Shown: piece by piece, positions 46,139 through 56,379 of the stretch
Numbering within the stretch: position 1 is the stretch's first letter
Layout: every line of letters begins with the position of its first letter
Assembly (NCBI GenBank): GCA_023055355.1
Contig: JALJCS010000015.1
Span: forward strand, 20,201,516 to 20,265,515
Source: Agelaius tricolor
Lineage: Eukaryota; Chordata; Aves; Passeriformes; Icteridae
DNA: 64,000 nucleotides
Direction of reading: 5' to 3'
Translations under genes and position numbers: made by a program
The notes under the pieces: generated by a model
Seen by the model: the letters and a program-made list of their open reading frames with translations, nothing else
What the model was told of the DNA's origin: nothing
Databases searched by the model: none

Positions 46139-48210
46139 GGTTTTTAGGGCTGGGCCTGTCTGGGTCATTGTAAAACTCCTTTGTGCTTTGGGGCTGTGGC
46201 TGCCTGCCCTAAAATTCACCCCAAAAAGGCACCTTCTCCTCTTGGAGCTGTGAGAATCCAGCTGGAAGCTGCAGAAATGACTCTGTGCTGGGATCATCCC
46301 TGAGTGATCATCACTGGGATCCTGAACTGCAATAATGGGAATGTGGGTGGGTTTGGGTCAGTTCCCACACCATGGAATGTGGGGCAGGCAGTGGCAGGCA
46401 CAGAAGAGCTCCCCCACGGGTCTGTTTGGAGCCTTTTTGTTCATTATTCCATTAAAAAATCGGGATGCTGTTGTAGCAGCCCCACAGAGCTTTGGGGGGA
46501 GCCCCCCACATCATCCCCCTCCCTGCCAGGCCCAAAACCCCTGACTCCTGGAGCATCTTCCCATCAGAGCTCCATGGCCTGGATGTCCCAGCAGGGCCAG
46601 CTTGGAGCCATCTGCAGCAGCCCTGGGAAGTCATTCCCACGTGAGCCGGGTGCTCCCTTCTCCCACGGCTCCGCTCCCTGGAAGCCACCTCAGAGTGACA
46701 CGGAGCAAGCAGGACAGTCAGGAATGGCCTCTGCGGCCTCTGGGCTTTGCTGTGCCAGGGAATTCTGTGTGTGCAGAGCCCTGAGGAGCCCTCAGGGGAC
46801 ACAGGGGAGGTGCTCAGGGCTGCTGCAGGATGCTCCCAGCCTCGGGAGGAGCTCTGTGCCTTGGGAATCCTCATTTGGCACCACCGAGGGTCCCGTTCAT
46901 CCCTCTCCATGGGGATGGGGACTGCAAAGGCTGCAGGAGCTCTGGAGGAGAGGATTGATCCAGATGCAGCCCCTGGAATGCTGAGGGAGTGCTGGGTGCC
47001 CAGAATCCCAGAATCTCCATGTCCCCACTGTCACTCCACAAACCTTTCCCTGGGCTTCCCGTGGGCTCCACCAAGGGACGCTCCCAGGAATGCTGGCCCA
47101 GCCAGCAGGGATTGGTGTCCTGGGGAAGGAAGGCAGGATCCCACCCAGAGGATCACCCAAACACCTGCCAAGGTTGGTTCCTGTGCCAGGGGCTGGTGAT
47201 CTCATCACCTCTGCCTTGCTCCCTGGGAAAATTCCCTCTGGAGCTGGAAGACGGTCGGAGGATGCTGGACATGTCCGTGAGCCCACACTGCTTCTTTTGG
47301 GTTCCAGTCCCAGATTTAAAGCTCCAGGTGGTTTTTCAGCCCAGAAAATCCCAATTTTTCCCTCACTCCCAGAACCCTCAGCTCTGTCTGGGGCTGAACT
47401 TTTGCCCTGCAGACAGAGCTGGATTTAATTGTGCCCCATAAAGTAGCTCCAGCTCTTCCCTCCAGGAAGGTTCAGGAGGAGGATGGAAAATAGGCCCTTA
47501 ATGCCCTAAGAATTCACCTCTCTTCCCCCATCTTCCCTTCCTTGAACTTTTAAGCTCATCCAAAAAGCTCCATACGTTGATGGCAGGGCTGGGATGCTGC
47601 AGCTTTGCCATGAGGGCAGGATTTCTATGGAGTTCTAAGTGGAAGCAAATGGTTTTAAAGGAAATTAAGTTTACAGCTCTATAAAAAAAGGCATTTTATT
47701 GCTTTGCTTTGCCTGTCAGTCAGGAGAGGCAGGAGGTAAAGGAATGCTCAGAGGCTGGAGGCAAAGAGGAGCAAACCCATGGATCTCCAGGTGGATGGAT
47801 TTGGGCCCTGGAAAATCCTGGATGCTTGGAAGGGATGCTTAGGACGCTCCATGCTCTTAAATGTTGGCTGGGGATGCAGACACAGCAAGGCCTCAGGGTT
47901 TATTTATGGGGAAAAATAGCAAATCCCTAGGATTTATTAATGAATCTCCTCCCATGGCATTGATTGGAGGGCTTGGGGTGAGCAGGAATCAAATGGTGGC
48001 GTTGGATGTCCATGGAAGGCAGCAGGGATGGAGGGAGAGGAGGGGTTGGTGCCTTCATGATCCAGGCAAGGAGAAGCCTGTGGGACCCAGCTGGATCTGT
48101 CTGTGCATGTCCAAAGGAGCTGGGAAGGTCCCTTGGGATGGGGAGGGTGACAGCCAGCGGCCTGTGCACCCAGGGAGCTGAGCACGGCATGTCCCCAGTG
48201 CCACCCCCAG
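46139..48210. other. Unique noncoding stretch
   Basis: No confident exon or repeat. An AT-leaning segment near 47640-47720 (ctctataaaaaaaggcattt) has a TATA-like motif with no defined transcript. Confidence 0.35.
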
Positions 48211-48442
48211 GGACATCCCTGCTCTGGGCCCCTGGATGTGGCTGCAGCAGGAGGAGCTGCTGGGCTCCTTTGGGGCTGCACACCCCCAGGAGCAGCTGGG
48301 TGACATCTCCCCATTGCCCCCTGGCCCAGGGATGGAGCAGGGGCTGCTGTGGCCGTGCCGGGGGGGCTCTGCCTCTCCCCGAGCTGTGGGAGAGGCTCTG
48401 GAGCAGGAACTCCCCCTCTGCAGCTCCCAGCTGTGTCAATAG
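48211..48442 (+). CDS. Candidate exon, unidentified
   Basis: After a ccacccccag acceptor at 48210, one frame stays open for 77 codons to a TAG at 48440-48442. It includes DIPALGPWMWLQQEELLGSF near its start and ends CSSQLCQ. Leucine, glutamine and glutamate are clustered in helix-like patterns, unlike the glycine/proline/serine background of most frames here. No family is recognised. A donor inside it (cagctgggtgac) is possible, so the end is uncertain. Confidence 0.15.
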
Positions 48443-48589
48443 AGCAGCAGCAACAAAGGGGCTCTTTCTTTGCCTCTGTTTGTGCAGGGGGACAGGGACA
48501 GTGGCACTGGGACAGTGGCTGCTGGGGACAGGCCTGTGCAGGGAAAGCTGTGGCTTCCCAGGAAGGAGCTGGCACTGGGGTGGAACAAG
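48443..48589. other. Unique spacer
   Basis: Contains a good acceptor-like run (ctttgcctctgtttgtgcag) with no clear exon after it. Confidence 0.35.
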
Positions 48590-49310
48590 GGAATCCTGCT
48601 TGTATCATTAGAGCCATTGTCATTGTCTTATTAATTATGTCCAGTTTTACATATTGTGGGAGGTTTACATATACAAATGAGAGAATCCCATTTGTATCAT
48701 TAGAGCCATTGTCATTTTCTTATGAATTATATCCAGTTATCACTGGATATACCTCCCAGATTATGGGAGGTTTACATATATGAACAAGGGAATCCCATTT
48801 GTATCATTATGGCCATTGTCAGTTTCTTATTAATTATATTCAGTTTTTACATATGATGGGAGGTTTACAAATGCAAATGGGGGAATCCCATTTGTATCAT
48901 TAGAGCCATTGTTATTTTCTTATTATATCCAGTTTTTACATATTATAGGAGGTTTACATCTATAAACCAGGGAATCCTGCTTGTACCGTTGTAGCCATTG
49001 TTAGTGTCTTAATTAATTATATCCAGTTATTTTCTTATTAATTATATCCAGTTATTACATATTATGGGAGGTTTACAAATACAAACAAGGGAATCCTCTT
49101 TGTATCATTATAGCCATTGTCATTTTCTTATTCATTATATCCAGTTTTTGCATATTATGGGAGGTTTATATATATATATATAAACGAGGGAATCCTGTTT
49201 GTATCATGATAGCTATTGTTATTTTACTTATTAATTATATCCAGTTATTTTACTTATTAATTATATCCAGCTTTTACAGATTATGGGAGATATATATATA
49301 TATGGGAGAG
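48590..49310. repeat. AT-rich satellite-like array, about 92-118-bp unit, about 7 copies
   Basis: Each unit has gggaatcccatttgtatcat, agccattgtcattttcttat, taattatatccagtttttac and attatgggaggtttacatat. Copies begin near 48589, 48681, 48787, 48881, 48971, 49089 and 49188. Length varies because the 'attatatccagttat' segment is locally duplicated. It contrasts sharply with the GC-rich surroundings. Confidence 0.94.
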
Positions 49311-49356
49311 TTAAGTCACAACATCCCTGGAAGTGTCCCCTCCCTCCTATGATTCC

Positions 49357-49358
<2 letters not shown>

Positions 49359-49406
<48 letters not shown>
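49359..49406. repeat. (TA)n microsatellite
   Basis: About 23 TA units directly after the AT-rich array. Perfectly self-complementary. Confidence 0.97.
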
Positions 49407-49413
<7 letters not shown>

Positions 49414-49621
49414 ATGTGGGTTTCCTTTTGGGGCTTTGTGGAGAGCAGATCACTGAAGCAAGGGAAGGGCAGTCTCTGGAGCCAGGATTTTTCCCAAATG
49501 TTGTCTTTACTGCCACCAGGATTGGGGGTGGCTGCACACCCCTGGCTCTGCTGGCACATCCCTCCCTCCATGCCTCTCCCACGTTCTCTCCATCCCCACC
49601 TCCAAGGACCCTCCTTGGCAG

Positions 49622-50118
49622 GAGCGTGTGGCACATCCCAGGACCAAAGGGACAGTGGTGGACACCAGGGGGACAATGCCAGGCTCTGGTTGCTGCTCTC
49701 CCACCAAGTGATCCTGCAGGAACTTCTGGAGAGCTCTGCAGGGCTCGAGCAGCTCTCCCTGTGGGCCCCTCACCAGAGCATCCCCAGGGATGCTGCCTGG
49801 GATGCTCTGCAGGCTCTGGAGCGGCAGCTGCTCCCTGGAAACCTCCTGTGCCCTCCCTGTGGCCCCGGGAGCTGGGCCAGCCCCAGCCCAGGTGCAGCAG
49901 CCTTGGGGTTCCTGTGCTGTGCTTCCTCCTCCTCGGAGCTCCAGGAATCCTCTGCAGCCCCAGTGTCAGCTGTGAAAACAAGAGGAGCCCCTTCCTGCAC
50001 GGCCCCTCCGGCACAGCCCCGGCTCTGGGCTGGGCAGCTGAGGGGTCCCGGCACTGGGAGCACTGGGAAGCTCAGCTTTGGCCACTGGAGGATGCCCAGC
50101 CTCCTTGCCAGCTCCCAG
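49622..50118 (+). CDS. Candidate exon, unidentified gene
   Basis: A long pyrimidine-rich tract (catgcctctcccacgttctc and onward) ends in ttggcag at 49621. One frame runs open to a cccag/gtatca donor at 50119. It includes ARLWLLLSHQVILQELLESS and, further on, AWDALQALERQLLPGNLL, which look like amphipathic helices. The later half is low-complexity (serine, alanine, proline). Joined in phase 0 it would continue into the segment at 50284. No domain is recognised. A second frame is also open across the region, which weakens the case. Confidence 0.2.
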
Positions 50119-50283
50119 GTATCAGATTCTGGGACTGAAGTGCTGGAATGGGAGAGGTGAGTCACTGGATCCATGCATTGTAAAGGGGGAGGCTCAGAGG
50201 ACACCCAAGTCCTGGTGGGAACACAAAGCTTCTCCCATTTTTCTCTCCAAATCCATTCCTGTGTTTTAAACCACACATTTCAG

Positions 50284-50478
50284 GATCTCATCCCTGCTCT
50301 TGGTGCTGCTGCCATCCTGCTGGAGATCCCACAGGATCTGCCTGTGTTTGTCACCAGCCAGGCTCCCAACACACAGGGAATGTGCTCCAGGTCTGCCCCT
50401 CCCTTCTGCTGGTGGATAAATCCATGGAAGTTTCCTGCAGAGCTGCTGGGAATCTCGGGAAGCTTTGCTCCATCTTGA
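50284..50478 (+). CDS. Candidate exon, unidentified
   Basis: Preceded by tgttttaaaccacacatttcag, a good acceptor. The phase-0 frame starts DLIPALGAAAILLEIPQDLP, continues VFVTSQAPNTQG and stops at 50476-50478. A donor within it (ctccag/gtctgc) is weak. It follows 49622-50118 by 165 bp and is phase-compatible with it. Coding status is inferred from frame and splice signals only. Confidence 0.15.
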   Translation, partial: DLIPALGAAAILLEIPQDLPVFVTSQAPNTQGMCSRSAPPFCWWINPWKFPAELLGISGSFAPS

Positions 50479-50663
50479 AGCCAAGGATGGGCAGGAGGCT
50501 CTGCCCAAGCCAGTGTGCACCTGCCTGTGTCAGACTGGGAACAACTGGGATTCTGCCCCTTGGATCCCCGTTGGCTCCAATGCTGGATTTGGTGGTGGCG
50601 CCGTTCTGACGTCCCTGCTGTGACACCAGCCTGCTGGATGTGACATCCATCCCTCTTCCACAG

Positions 50664-50777
50664 GATGCCCAACGTTCTGAGGACAAGTCAGGCAGTGAGG
50701 GGATGAAGCAGAGCTGTTCCCATTCCTGCCTGGCCTTGGGAAGCAGTGGATTTATGGGATCATCCATGGGGATATAA
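50664..50777 (+). CDS. Candidate terminal exon, unidentified
   Basis: Acceptor catccctcttccacag ends at 50663. The phase-0 frame reads DAQRSEDKSGSEGMKQSCSH and ends GFMGSSMGI with TAA at 50775-50777, 38 codons including the stop. It is hydrophilic and serine-rich, like a disordered tail. No poly(A) signal was located nearby. The phase does not join cleanly to the preceding candidate through the donors I can see. Confidence 0.13.
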   Translation, partial: DAQRSEDKSGSEGMKQSCSHSCLALGSSGFMGSSMGI

Positions 50778-51085
50778 ATCAGCAGCTCTTCCATGTCCTC
50801 TCCATGCCTGCTGCTGATTCCCACCCACAGATCCATGGAAATCTCCGAGCTGACAAAGACAATCATTCCTGCTCCAGAGGCCTCTCCAGCAGGAGCAGGG
50901 GACTCCCAAGGAGAGGGGAATGTTTGTTCCTCAAAACAACCTCCTTGCATGGAGCAGGGATGGATTTTGGCCGCTCCTTCCCCAGCTGGGTGCTCTGCCC
51001 CTGAGCCAAGGGTCACCTTTGGGGACAAACCTGCTGTCCCCCGAGCTCTGAGGATGCTGTGGAACTGCAATTCCCGGGATTCCAC
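50778..51085. other. Unique spacer
   Basis: Nothing recognised. Confidence 0.35.
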
Positions 51086-51250
51086 CTCTCCCTGGAGCCG
51101 GGCAGAGGAAAACAAAGCCCTGCAATTAAAGAGCTTCTTAATTGCAGCGCTACACGCGGCTCTTCCGCTGCTTTCTAAGTTTGGGGCCGTAATTACAGCG
51201 GCAGGGAAAGGCAGCAGCTGCGGCCCCACCGAGCCAAGCCCTGCCTTCCA
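51086..51250. promoter_or_regulatory. Candidate conserved element with a homeodomain-type palindrome
   Basis: The arms ctgcaattaa (51120-51129) and ttaattgcag (51138-51147) are perfect reverse complements around an 8-bp centre. A further TAATTA core (gccgtaattacagcg) lies at 51188-51202. The sequence is unique and unlike the local repeats. An enhancer role is inferred. Confidence 0.35.
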
Positions 51251-53514
51251 GGGATTCTTGGATTTGACCGTCTGAATCCTGGGCTGCAGCCTGGCATGGG
51301 ATGAAAGGGAAAAGCAACCCCCAGGCTCTGCTGGGCAGAGCCCTCGCAGCCCCTGCAGCCCTCCCGGGGCAGCGTTTGTTCCTCTTTTGCCTCTTTTTTC
51401 CTCTTTTTCCTCTTTTTAATGGGTTTTTTTCTTGCAAAGCAGCTTTAAAAAAAAAAAAAACAACCCGGGGAGGTCCTGTCCTGGTCAATCCTTGCAAGTC
51501 TCAGTTTGGAAGCAGTGGCCAGGAAGATTAAAGGGTTCCTGGGAAGCAGGGCTGGGTGTCAGGATGCTGCATGGGCTGGGAGCAGACAGGGACAGGAGGG
51601 AGTTGTCCTCCTGCTGTCTGTCCCTGTCCCCAGCTCAGCTGTTTTTGGTGGTGAATCCATTTCCCTCTGGCTTGTAGGGTTGGTTTATTTGGGATCGTCC
51701 TGCAGCATCCCCAAGCAGCTCTGGTTGCTCCAGGGGCACTTTTGTGCCCGGAGGAGATGGGAGGTGTGGGCACAGCCATGGCAGGCAGACACCCACACCC
51801 AGAATGAATGTTTCCCCTGTTTTTTCACCCCGTGGCTTTGAGGAATCCCGGGATGAAGGCCACTTTCTGTGGCTAAAGGAGGATGCCTTGGGAGCAGGGG
51901 AGGGAAGCTGAATCCAGGCTGTGTTTTGGGTCCCAGATCCCGAATGTTTTCCATCACACAGGCAGGTTTGTGTGGGATCACCTGGGCCGGAAGCAGCGGG
52001 GAAAAGTGATACCCCATGGGGAGGCCCTTCTCCAACACCCCCTTCCCCAAAATCCAGCAGCAGCCTGGGGTTTAATGGAAGAAGCAGCCACTTCACAGCA
52101 GCTCCTGCTCCATGTGGGAAAATTATTACTTGCAATGTTTGGCTGGAAAAGGGAGGAAAAGGAGCAGCACAGATGAGAGATGCACAAAGTTATTCCTCAT
52201 CCCCATGCTGGGATGAAGATCCCACATGACTTTTCCCTGGAAAAAAAAAAAAATCCCTTTTAGAGACTTTAAATCTCCAGAGCTTTAAATCTCCAGGTGA
52301 AGGAAAAAATGCTCTTGGTCTGTGAATTCACTGGGAAAATATGTGGGGTTTGGTGGCATTGCTGAAGGGCTGAGGGAAAGGAATCCTTTCCGGTGTCCAT
52401 GGGATTAGGTATTGTCTGGGATTCTTTCTGTGGGCAGGCAAAATGTTCCTGGGATGAGTGTGGCCCTTCAGACAGGGAGTGCTGTCGTGACCCCCTTCCC
52501 TCTCCTCCCTGCCTTCAGGGCCTGGAGAGAAACCATTAATGAGTGGTTTTCACCTTTTTTTTTTTTTCATGTTTATTGTTTTTAATTGTCGCTGTTGGGA
52601 AGAATTCAGTTTTCCAGCCAGGATATAAAAATATCCCTTTTTCTCCAGACTCCCAGAGGATTAGGCTGTTTCATTCCTCCTTCAGTGGCTGAAGATGAGG
52701 AAAGGGATGAGTCACATGGATCCCACTCCCTGGTGGTGCTGCCTACCCCAGGCTGGGGGAAATTCCCAGATTCCTTCATTTCTGTGCTTCCCAGCACCTT
52801 TTCCCACTCGGCATCCTTCAGCACTGGGATTCAGCTCTGGGACCTGTGGGAAGAGCAGCAGCATCCTTTCCTCAGACCTCTGAGGCAACACTTTAAAATC
52901 TCCCTGTTCTGCCTGAAAATCACATCCCAAAACAGGAGGGAAATTCCCAATCCTTGCTTTGCATCCCTAAAGAGGGATGTTGTACCTGGAGCAGCACAGC
53001 AGCAAAAGGCTGGGACTCCAAGAGCTTCTCCAGCTCATTCAGCACCAGCAAAAGGAAAATATTGACAGGATGCCATTCTGCAGCCCTCAGCTCATTTTTA
53101 TTTTTGCCTGATGAAAGAAAAATCCAGCAGCGTGAGGAAGGGGATTTTGTCGCTTGGAGTGTCTCTGGAGAAAACATTCCTGGGAGCAAACAGAGCCTGG
53201 ATTTGTCTGGGCCATGAATATTGGCATTATTCATGCAGGGATGGGGCCTGGGGAAGCAGAAAGGCAGGAAAAGCAGCAGGAGAAGCAGCACAGAGGGGTT
53301 TCTGCAGCTCGGGATGGCCCGAGCCGTGGCGCAGCACAGGGATGCGGCCGTGTCCCACATCTGCCACCCAGCAGCTGGAGCAGCAGGAAGGGCTGCAAAT
53401 CCCTGGGCGGGATGGTTTCCATTCCTGGCCCTTTGAAGTTCCAGGCATGTGCCGGGCTCGTGCTTGGCACCTGCGAGCAAACCTGACCCAGCTGAGGGGC
53501 TGGGAACACCGAGG
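51251..53514. other. Unique noncoding stretch
   Basis: Pyrimidine-rich and A-rich runs at 51365-51465, poly-A at 52241-52254, poly-T at 52554-52568. A 159-codon plus-strand frame (52586-53065) has no recognisable domain and no start or splice support. Confidence 0.35.
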
Positions 53515-54160
53515 GGAAACTGATGGAACACCAATGGAAACTGATGGAACACCGATGGGAAACTGAGGGGAAACCTATGGGAAACTGATGGAAGACCCAT
53601 GGAACACCGATGGGAAACGGATGGAACATCGAGGGGAAACCGATGGGAAAGTGATGGAACACTGAGGGGAAACCAGTGGAACACCAATGTGAAACTGAGG
53701 GGAAATCAATGAGAAACCAAGGGGACACTGATGGGGACACCCATGGAAAACTGATGGGAACACCAAGGGGAAACTGAGGGGAAACCGATGGAACCGCATG
53801 GGGAAACTGATGGGAAAGCAATGGAAGGCCCATGGAACACTGATGGGAAACCGATGGAACACCGAGGGGGAACCAATGGAACACCAAGAGGAAACTGATG
53901 GAAACTGATGGAACACCGATGGGAAAGCAATGGAAGACCCATGGAACACTGAAGGGAAACCAATGGAACACTGATGGAACACTGAGGGGAAACCAATGGA
54001 ACACTGATGGGAAAGCAATGGGAAACTGATGGAACACCAACGGGAAAGCGATGGGAAAGTGGTGGAACACCAAGGGGGAACCAATGGAACACCAGGAGGA
54101 AACCAATGGGAAAGCGAGGGAACACCGAGAGAGCACTGATGGCAAAGCAATGGAAAACAC
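53515..54160. repeat. About 15-bp minisatellite, about 43 copies
   Basis: Units such as gatggaacaccgatggg and aaaccaatggaacacc repeat. Because most units are 15 bp, the minus strand stays open and reads as five-residue repeats of the FPSVF/HQFPI/GVPSV/SHRFP type across more than 300 codons. This is a repeat by-product unless transcripts show otherwise. Confidence 0.94.
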
Positions 54161-54490
54161 CCCGGAATTGAGCACAGCTCCTCCCCAGCCCAGCCCCAGC
54201 GGGCTGTGTGAGCCCATCCCGCTTTTCCATGGCTTTGGCCCAGCTGGGTGAGGCTGGCAGTGCCCGGGGCCAGGCTGGCACTGCCCGGGGCCGGGGCTGC
54301 TCCCTGGATCCCGCCCGGCTGCAGCAGCGGCGTGCTTGAAGCTGTCCATGAATGTGTCTCTGTTCCCCAGACTTTTTATAGCCCCGGGCGTTTTTCTTGG
54401 CCGCGGGCGCTGCTGCTCCCGTGGAGAACAGAGAGCATCGCTCAGCGCCGGCCAGCGGCGCTGCGGGGGCTGAGGCAGGACAGGTTTTTT
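54161..54490. promoter_or_regulatory. CpG-rich patch with a TATA-like motif
   Basis: ctttttatagccccgggcg (from 54371) is followed by CpG-rich DNA (ggccgcgggcgctgctgctc, gcgccggccagcggcgctgc). A 25-bp duplication (ggctggcagtgcccggggcc) lies at 54252-54296. This could be a plus-strand core promoter, but no first exon can be tied to it. Confidence 0.3.
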
Positions 54491-55598
54491 GGGATTCTGC
54501 TTCCCAAATTTCAGTTTTCCCCCCCTGTGGCTCTGCCCTGGCAGTGGTTTGGTTTGTAGCTCAGATCTGGGAGTGTCCTGGTTCGATTATCCATTCCTTC
54601 CCTAAGCTTTTTCCTGTGTGGCACATCCCTGCTGCCTTCCAAGAGCCGTGGATTCAGGGTGATGGCAAACTTGGCTTCAGGCAGCAGCTCCAGCTGGAGG
54701 AAGCCAAACCAGGTCATTCTCCCTCAAAATCCCGACAGCGCCTCTCCCCTCTCCATGGCTGCAGCTCCCCCTGGGATGTGGTACCCACCCGGGCACCCCA
54801 GCCCCACGGCTGGGAGAGGGAGCCTGAAGGAAAGACAACCCCACAATGAGAGCCCTCCCTGCTCCGTGGGATGTGATTCCCTTCCCTGAGAAGCCTCTGC
54901 ATCCCTTTTGGTGTGGGGCCAGCACTGGGAATGGGCTCAGGAGAGGTGGCAGCTGGAGCACGAGCACCCTGTCACCCCCAGAGGGACACGGGGCCTCCCC
55001 AGCCACGTCCCCCCCAGGGATCCCCCAAATCTCCCCATTCCCAGTGCCAGCACGGGGCATCCTCCAAATTTGGGTTCAGCTCAACTTCTCCTTTGCTTCC
55101 CTTCCCAGAGCCAGGGGAGCAGTGGGGCTTTGCAGGGACAGGCCGGGGTTAAGCCTGGGGTTAGGGCCAGCTTGGGGTTAAACCTGGCTTTAAAGCCAGC
55201 CCGGCAGGGGACTGGGCCGGGGGTGTTTCCCAGCAAAGCCCCGCTTGGAGCTGCTCCCCCCAGCCCGTGCTCCGCTGAAATCGGATCCGGCCCCCACCAA
55301 GCAAGGGTTTGTCCTGCAGCATTTTCGGAATGTTTCGCATTCGGGAGACACCCGAGGAATGCGTGCTGGGCAGGACAAACAGCCTGCGAGGCAGAGAGGG
55401 GGCACAGAGCCCCTTCGCCAGGGCTGGCCCTGCTCGGGTCCCGCTGCAGAAGGCGTTTGTTCCTTCCTTTGCAAAGAGAAACTGTGGCTTCTTCCAACGC
55501 CTTCCCGGTGGGATTGATAACCCCAGAGCATCTCCCGGCCCCTCTGAAACTGCAGCCGGGCGTTTTTTGGGAGAAGCAGCGGCATCCCTGGCTCTCCC
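54491..55598. other. Unique noncoding stretch
   Basis: A short repeat of about 20 bp (ggggttaagcctggggttag and ggggttaaacctgg) lies at 55145-55190. No gene recognised. Confidence 0.4.
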
Positions 55599-55632
55599 CA
55601 TCCTCCTCCTCCTCCTCCTCCTCCTCCTCCCT
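55599..55632. repeat. (TCC)n microsatellite
   Basis: About ten cct/tcc units. Confidence 0.9.
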
Positions 55633-55699
55633 GAGCCCCTCGCCCAAAGTTGGCACCGCGCGGGCGGCTCCTTTCAGACACCTTTGCTTCCCTCTGCAG

Positions 55700-55855
55700 G
55701 AAAACTCCATCAATTACAAGCTGGCCTCTCAGAATCCCGTTATCCCAAAAAACTGGACCCCAGCAGAGATGGAAGTGCTGCCGGGGGGAGCCCAAGTTCA
55801 TGTCGCACAACGTGGCCTGCCAGAGCCACCGGCTACTTTTATCTCCATCTCTTGA
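55700..55855 (+). CDS. Candidate terminal exon, unidentified
   Basis: The acceptor tttgcttccctctgcag ends at 55699. The phase-0 frame begins ENSINYKLASQNPVIPKNWT and runs to a TGA at 55853-55855, 52 codons with the stop. The start is less glycine/proline-rich than typical background frames. A 3'-UTR-like AT-rich segment follows, with a canonical AATAAA at 56028-56033. An alternative frame (ending LLLSPSLDYYT) is also open, so frame choice is uncertain. No protein family is recognised. The acceptor and poly(A) context make it the better of the terminal-exon candidates. Confidence 0.2.
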   Translation, partial: ENSINYKLASQNPVIPKNWTPAEMEVLPGGAQVHVAQRGLPEPPATFISIS

Positions 55856-56112
55856 CTATTATACTTAATCAGGAAAGGGGAGATATTATATATTTTTTTT
55901 TTGAAATCCACTTTTCTTTTATAGAGAGCAAATTAGAATCACTTTTAATTGAAAAAAAAAAAAGGAAAAAAAAGAAAAGCTGATAATATTCTGCACCAAA
56001 TTTCGGGCAGAGAATAATTAACAGTGCAATAAATCCCCAAAGGAAATGCTCATTAATCTTGTCTTTCCGAAGCAAATTTCAGAGGAGAACTGATTGAAAA
56101 CATTGCTAATAA
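55856..56112. other. AT-rich segment, possible 3' UTR
   Basis: T- and A-runs (tatatattttttttttgaaa, aattgaaaaaaaaaaaagga) with AATAAA at 56028-56033. It may be the 3' UTR of the preceding candidate exon or a low-complexity conserved element. Confidence 0.25.
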
Positions 56113-56379
56113 TTATAGGAAAGTTGACAGCTTAAAAGCCCCCAAATCTGGCAGCAGTCCCCTCCTATCAGATCCTGTGGGAACTGGTTCAGGCTGGACA
56201 GGAGCATCCTGACTTTCTGGGACAGCGTTGGGATGGATGGGAGGGATGTGAGTCTGCAGGGGTGGGCTCTGGCTGTGGCTCATCCCAGGATTCTGGGCTG
56301 ACAGGGTCACCCCAACCAGCTGGGTGGGTGGGCTCAGAGCACCCGTGCTGGGGCTGCTGCTCTGTGCTGTGATGGTCCC
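56113..56379. other. Unique spacer
   Basis: Nothing recognised. Confidence 0.35.

Noticed and set aside
47651..47700. TATA-like ctctataaaaaaaggc
   Set aside because: No CpG island, initiator or downstream exon could be linked to it.
52586..53065. 159-codon plus-strand frame
   Set aside because: No recognisable domain and no convincing promoter, start or splice context. Long frames are common by chance in this GC-rich window.
53231..54349. 372-codon minus-strand open frame
   Set aside because: It is built almost entirely from a 15-bp tandem repeat, so openness is expected without selection.
54551..54600. tRNA-like phrases gtagctcag and ggttcgatta
   Set aside because: They are only about 20 bp apart and no cloverleaf arms can be drawn, so they are not A and B boxes of one tRNA.
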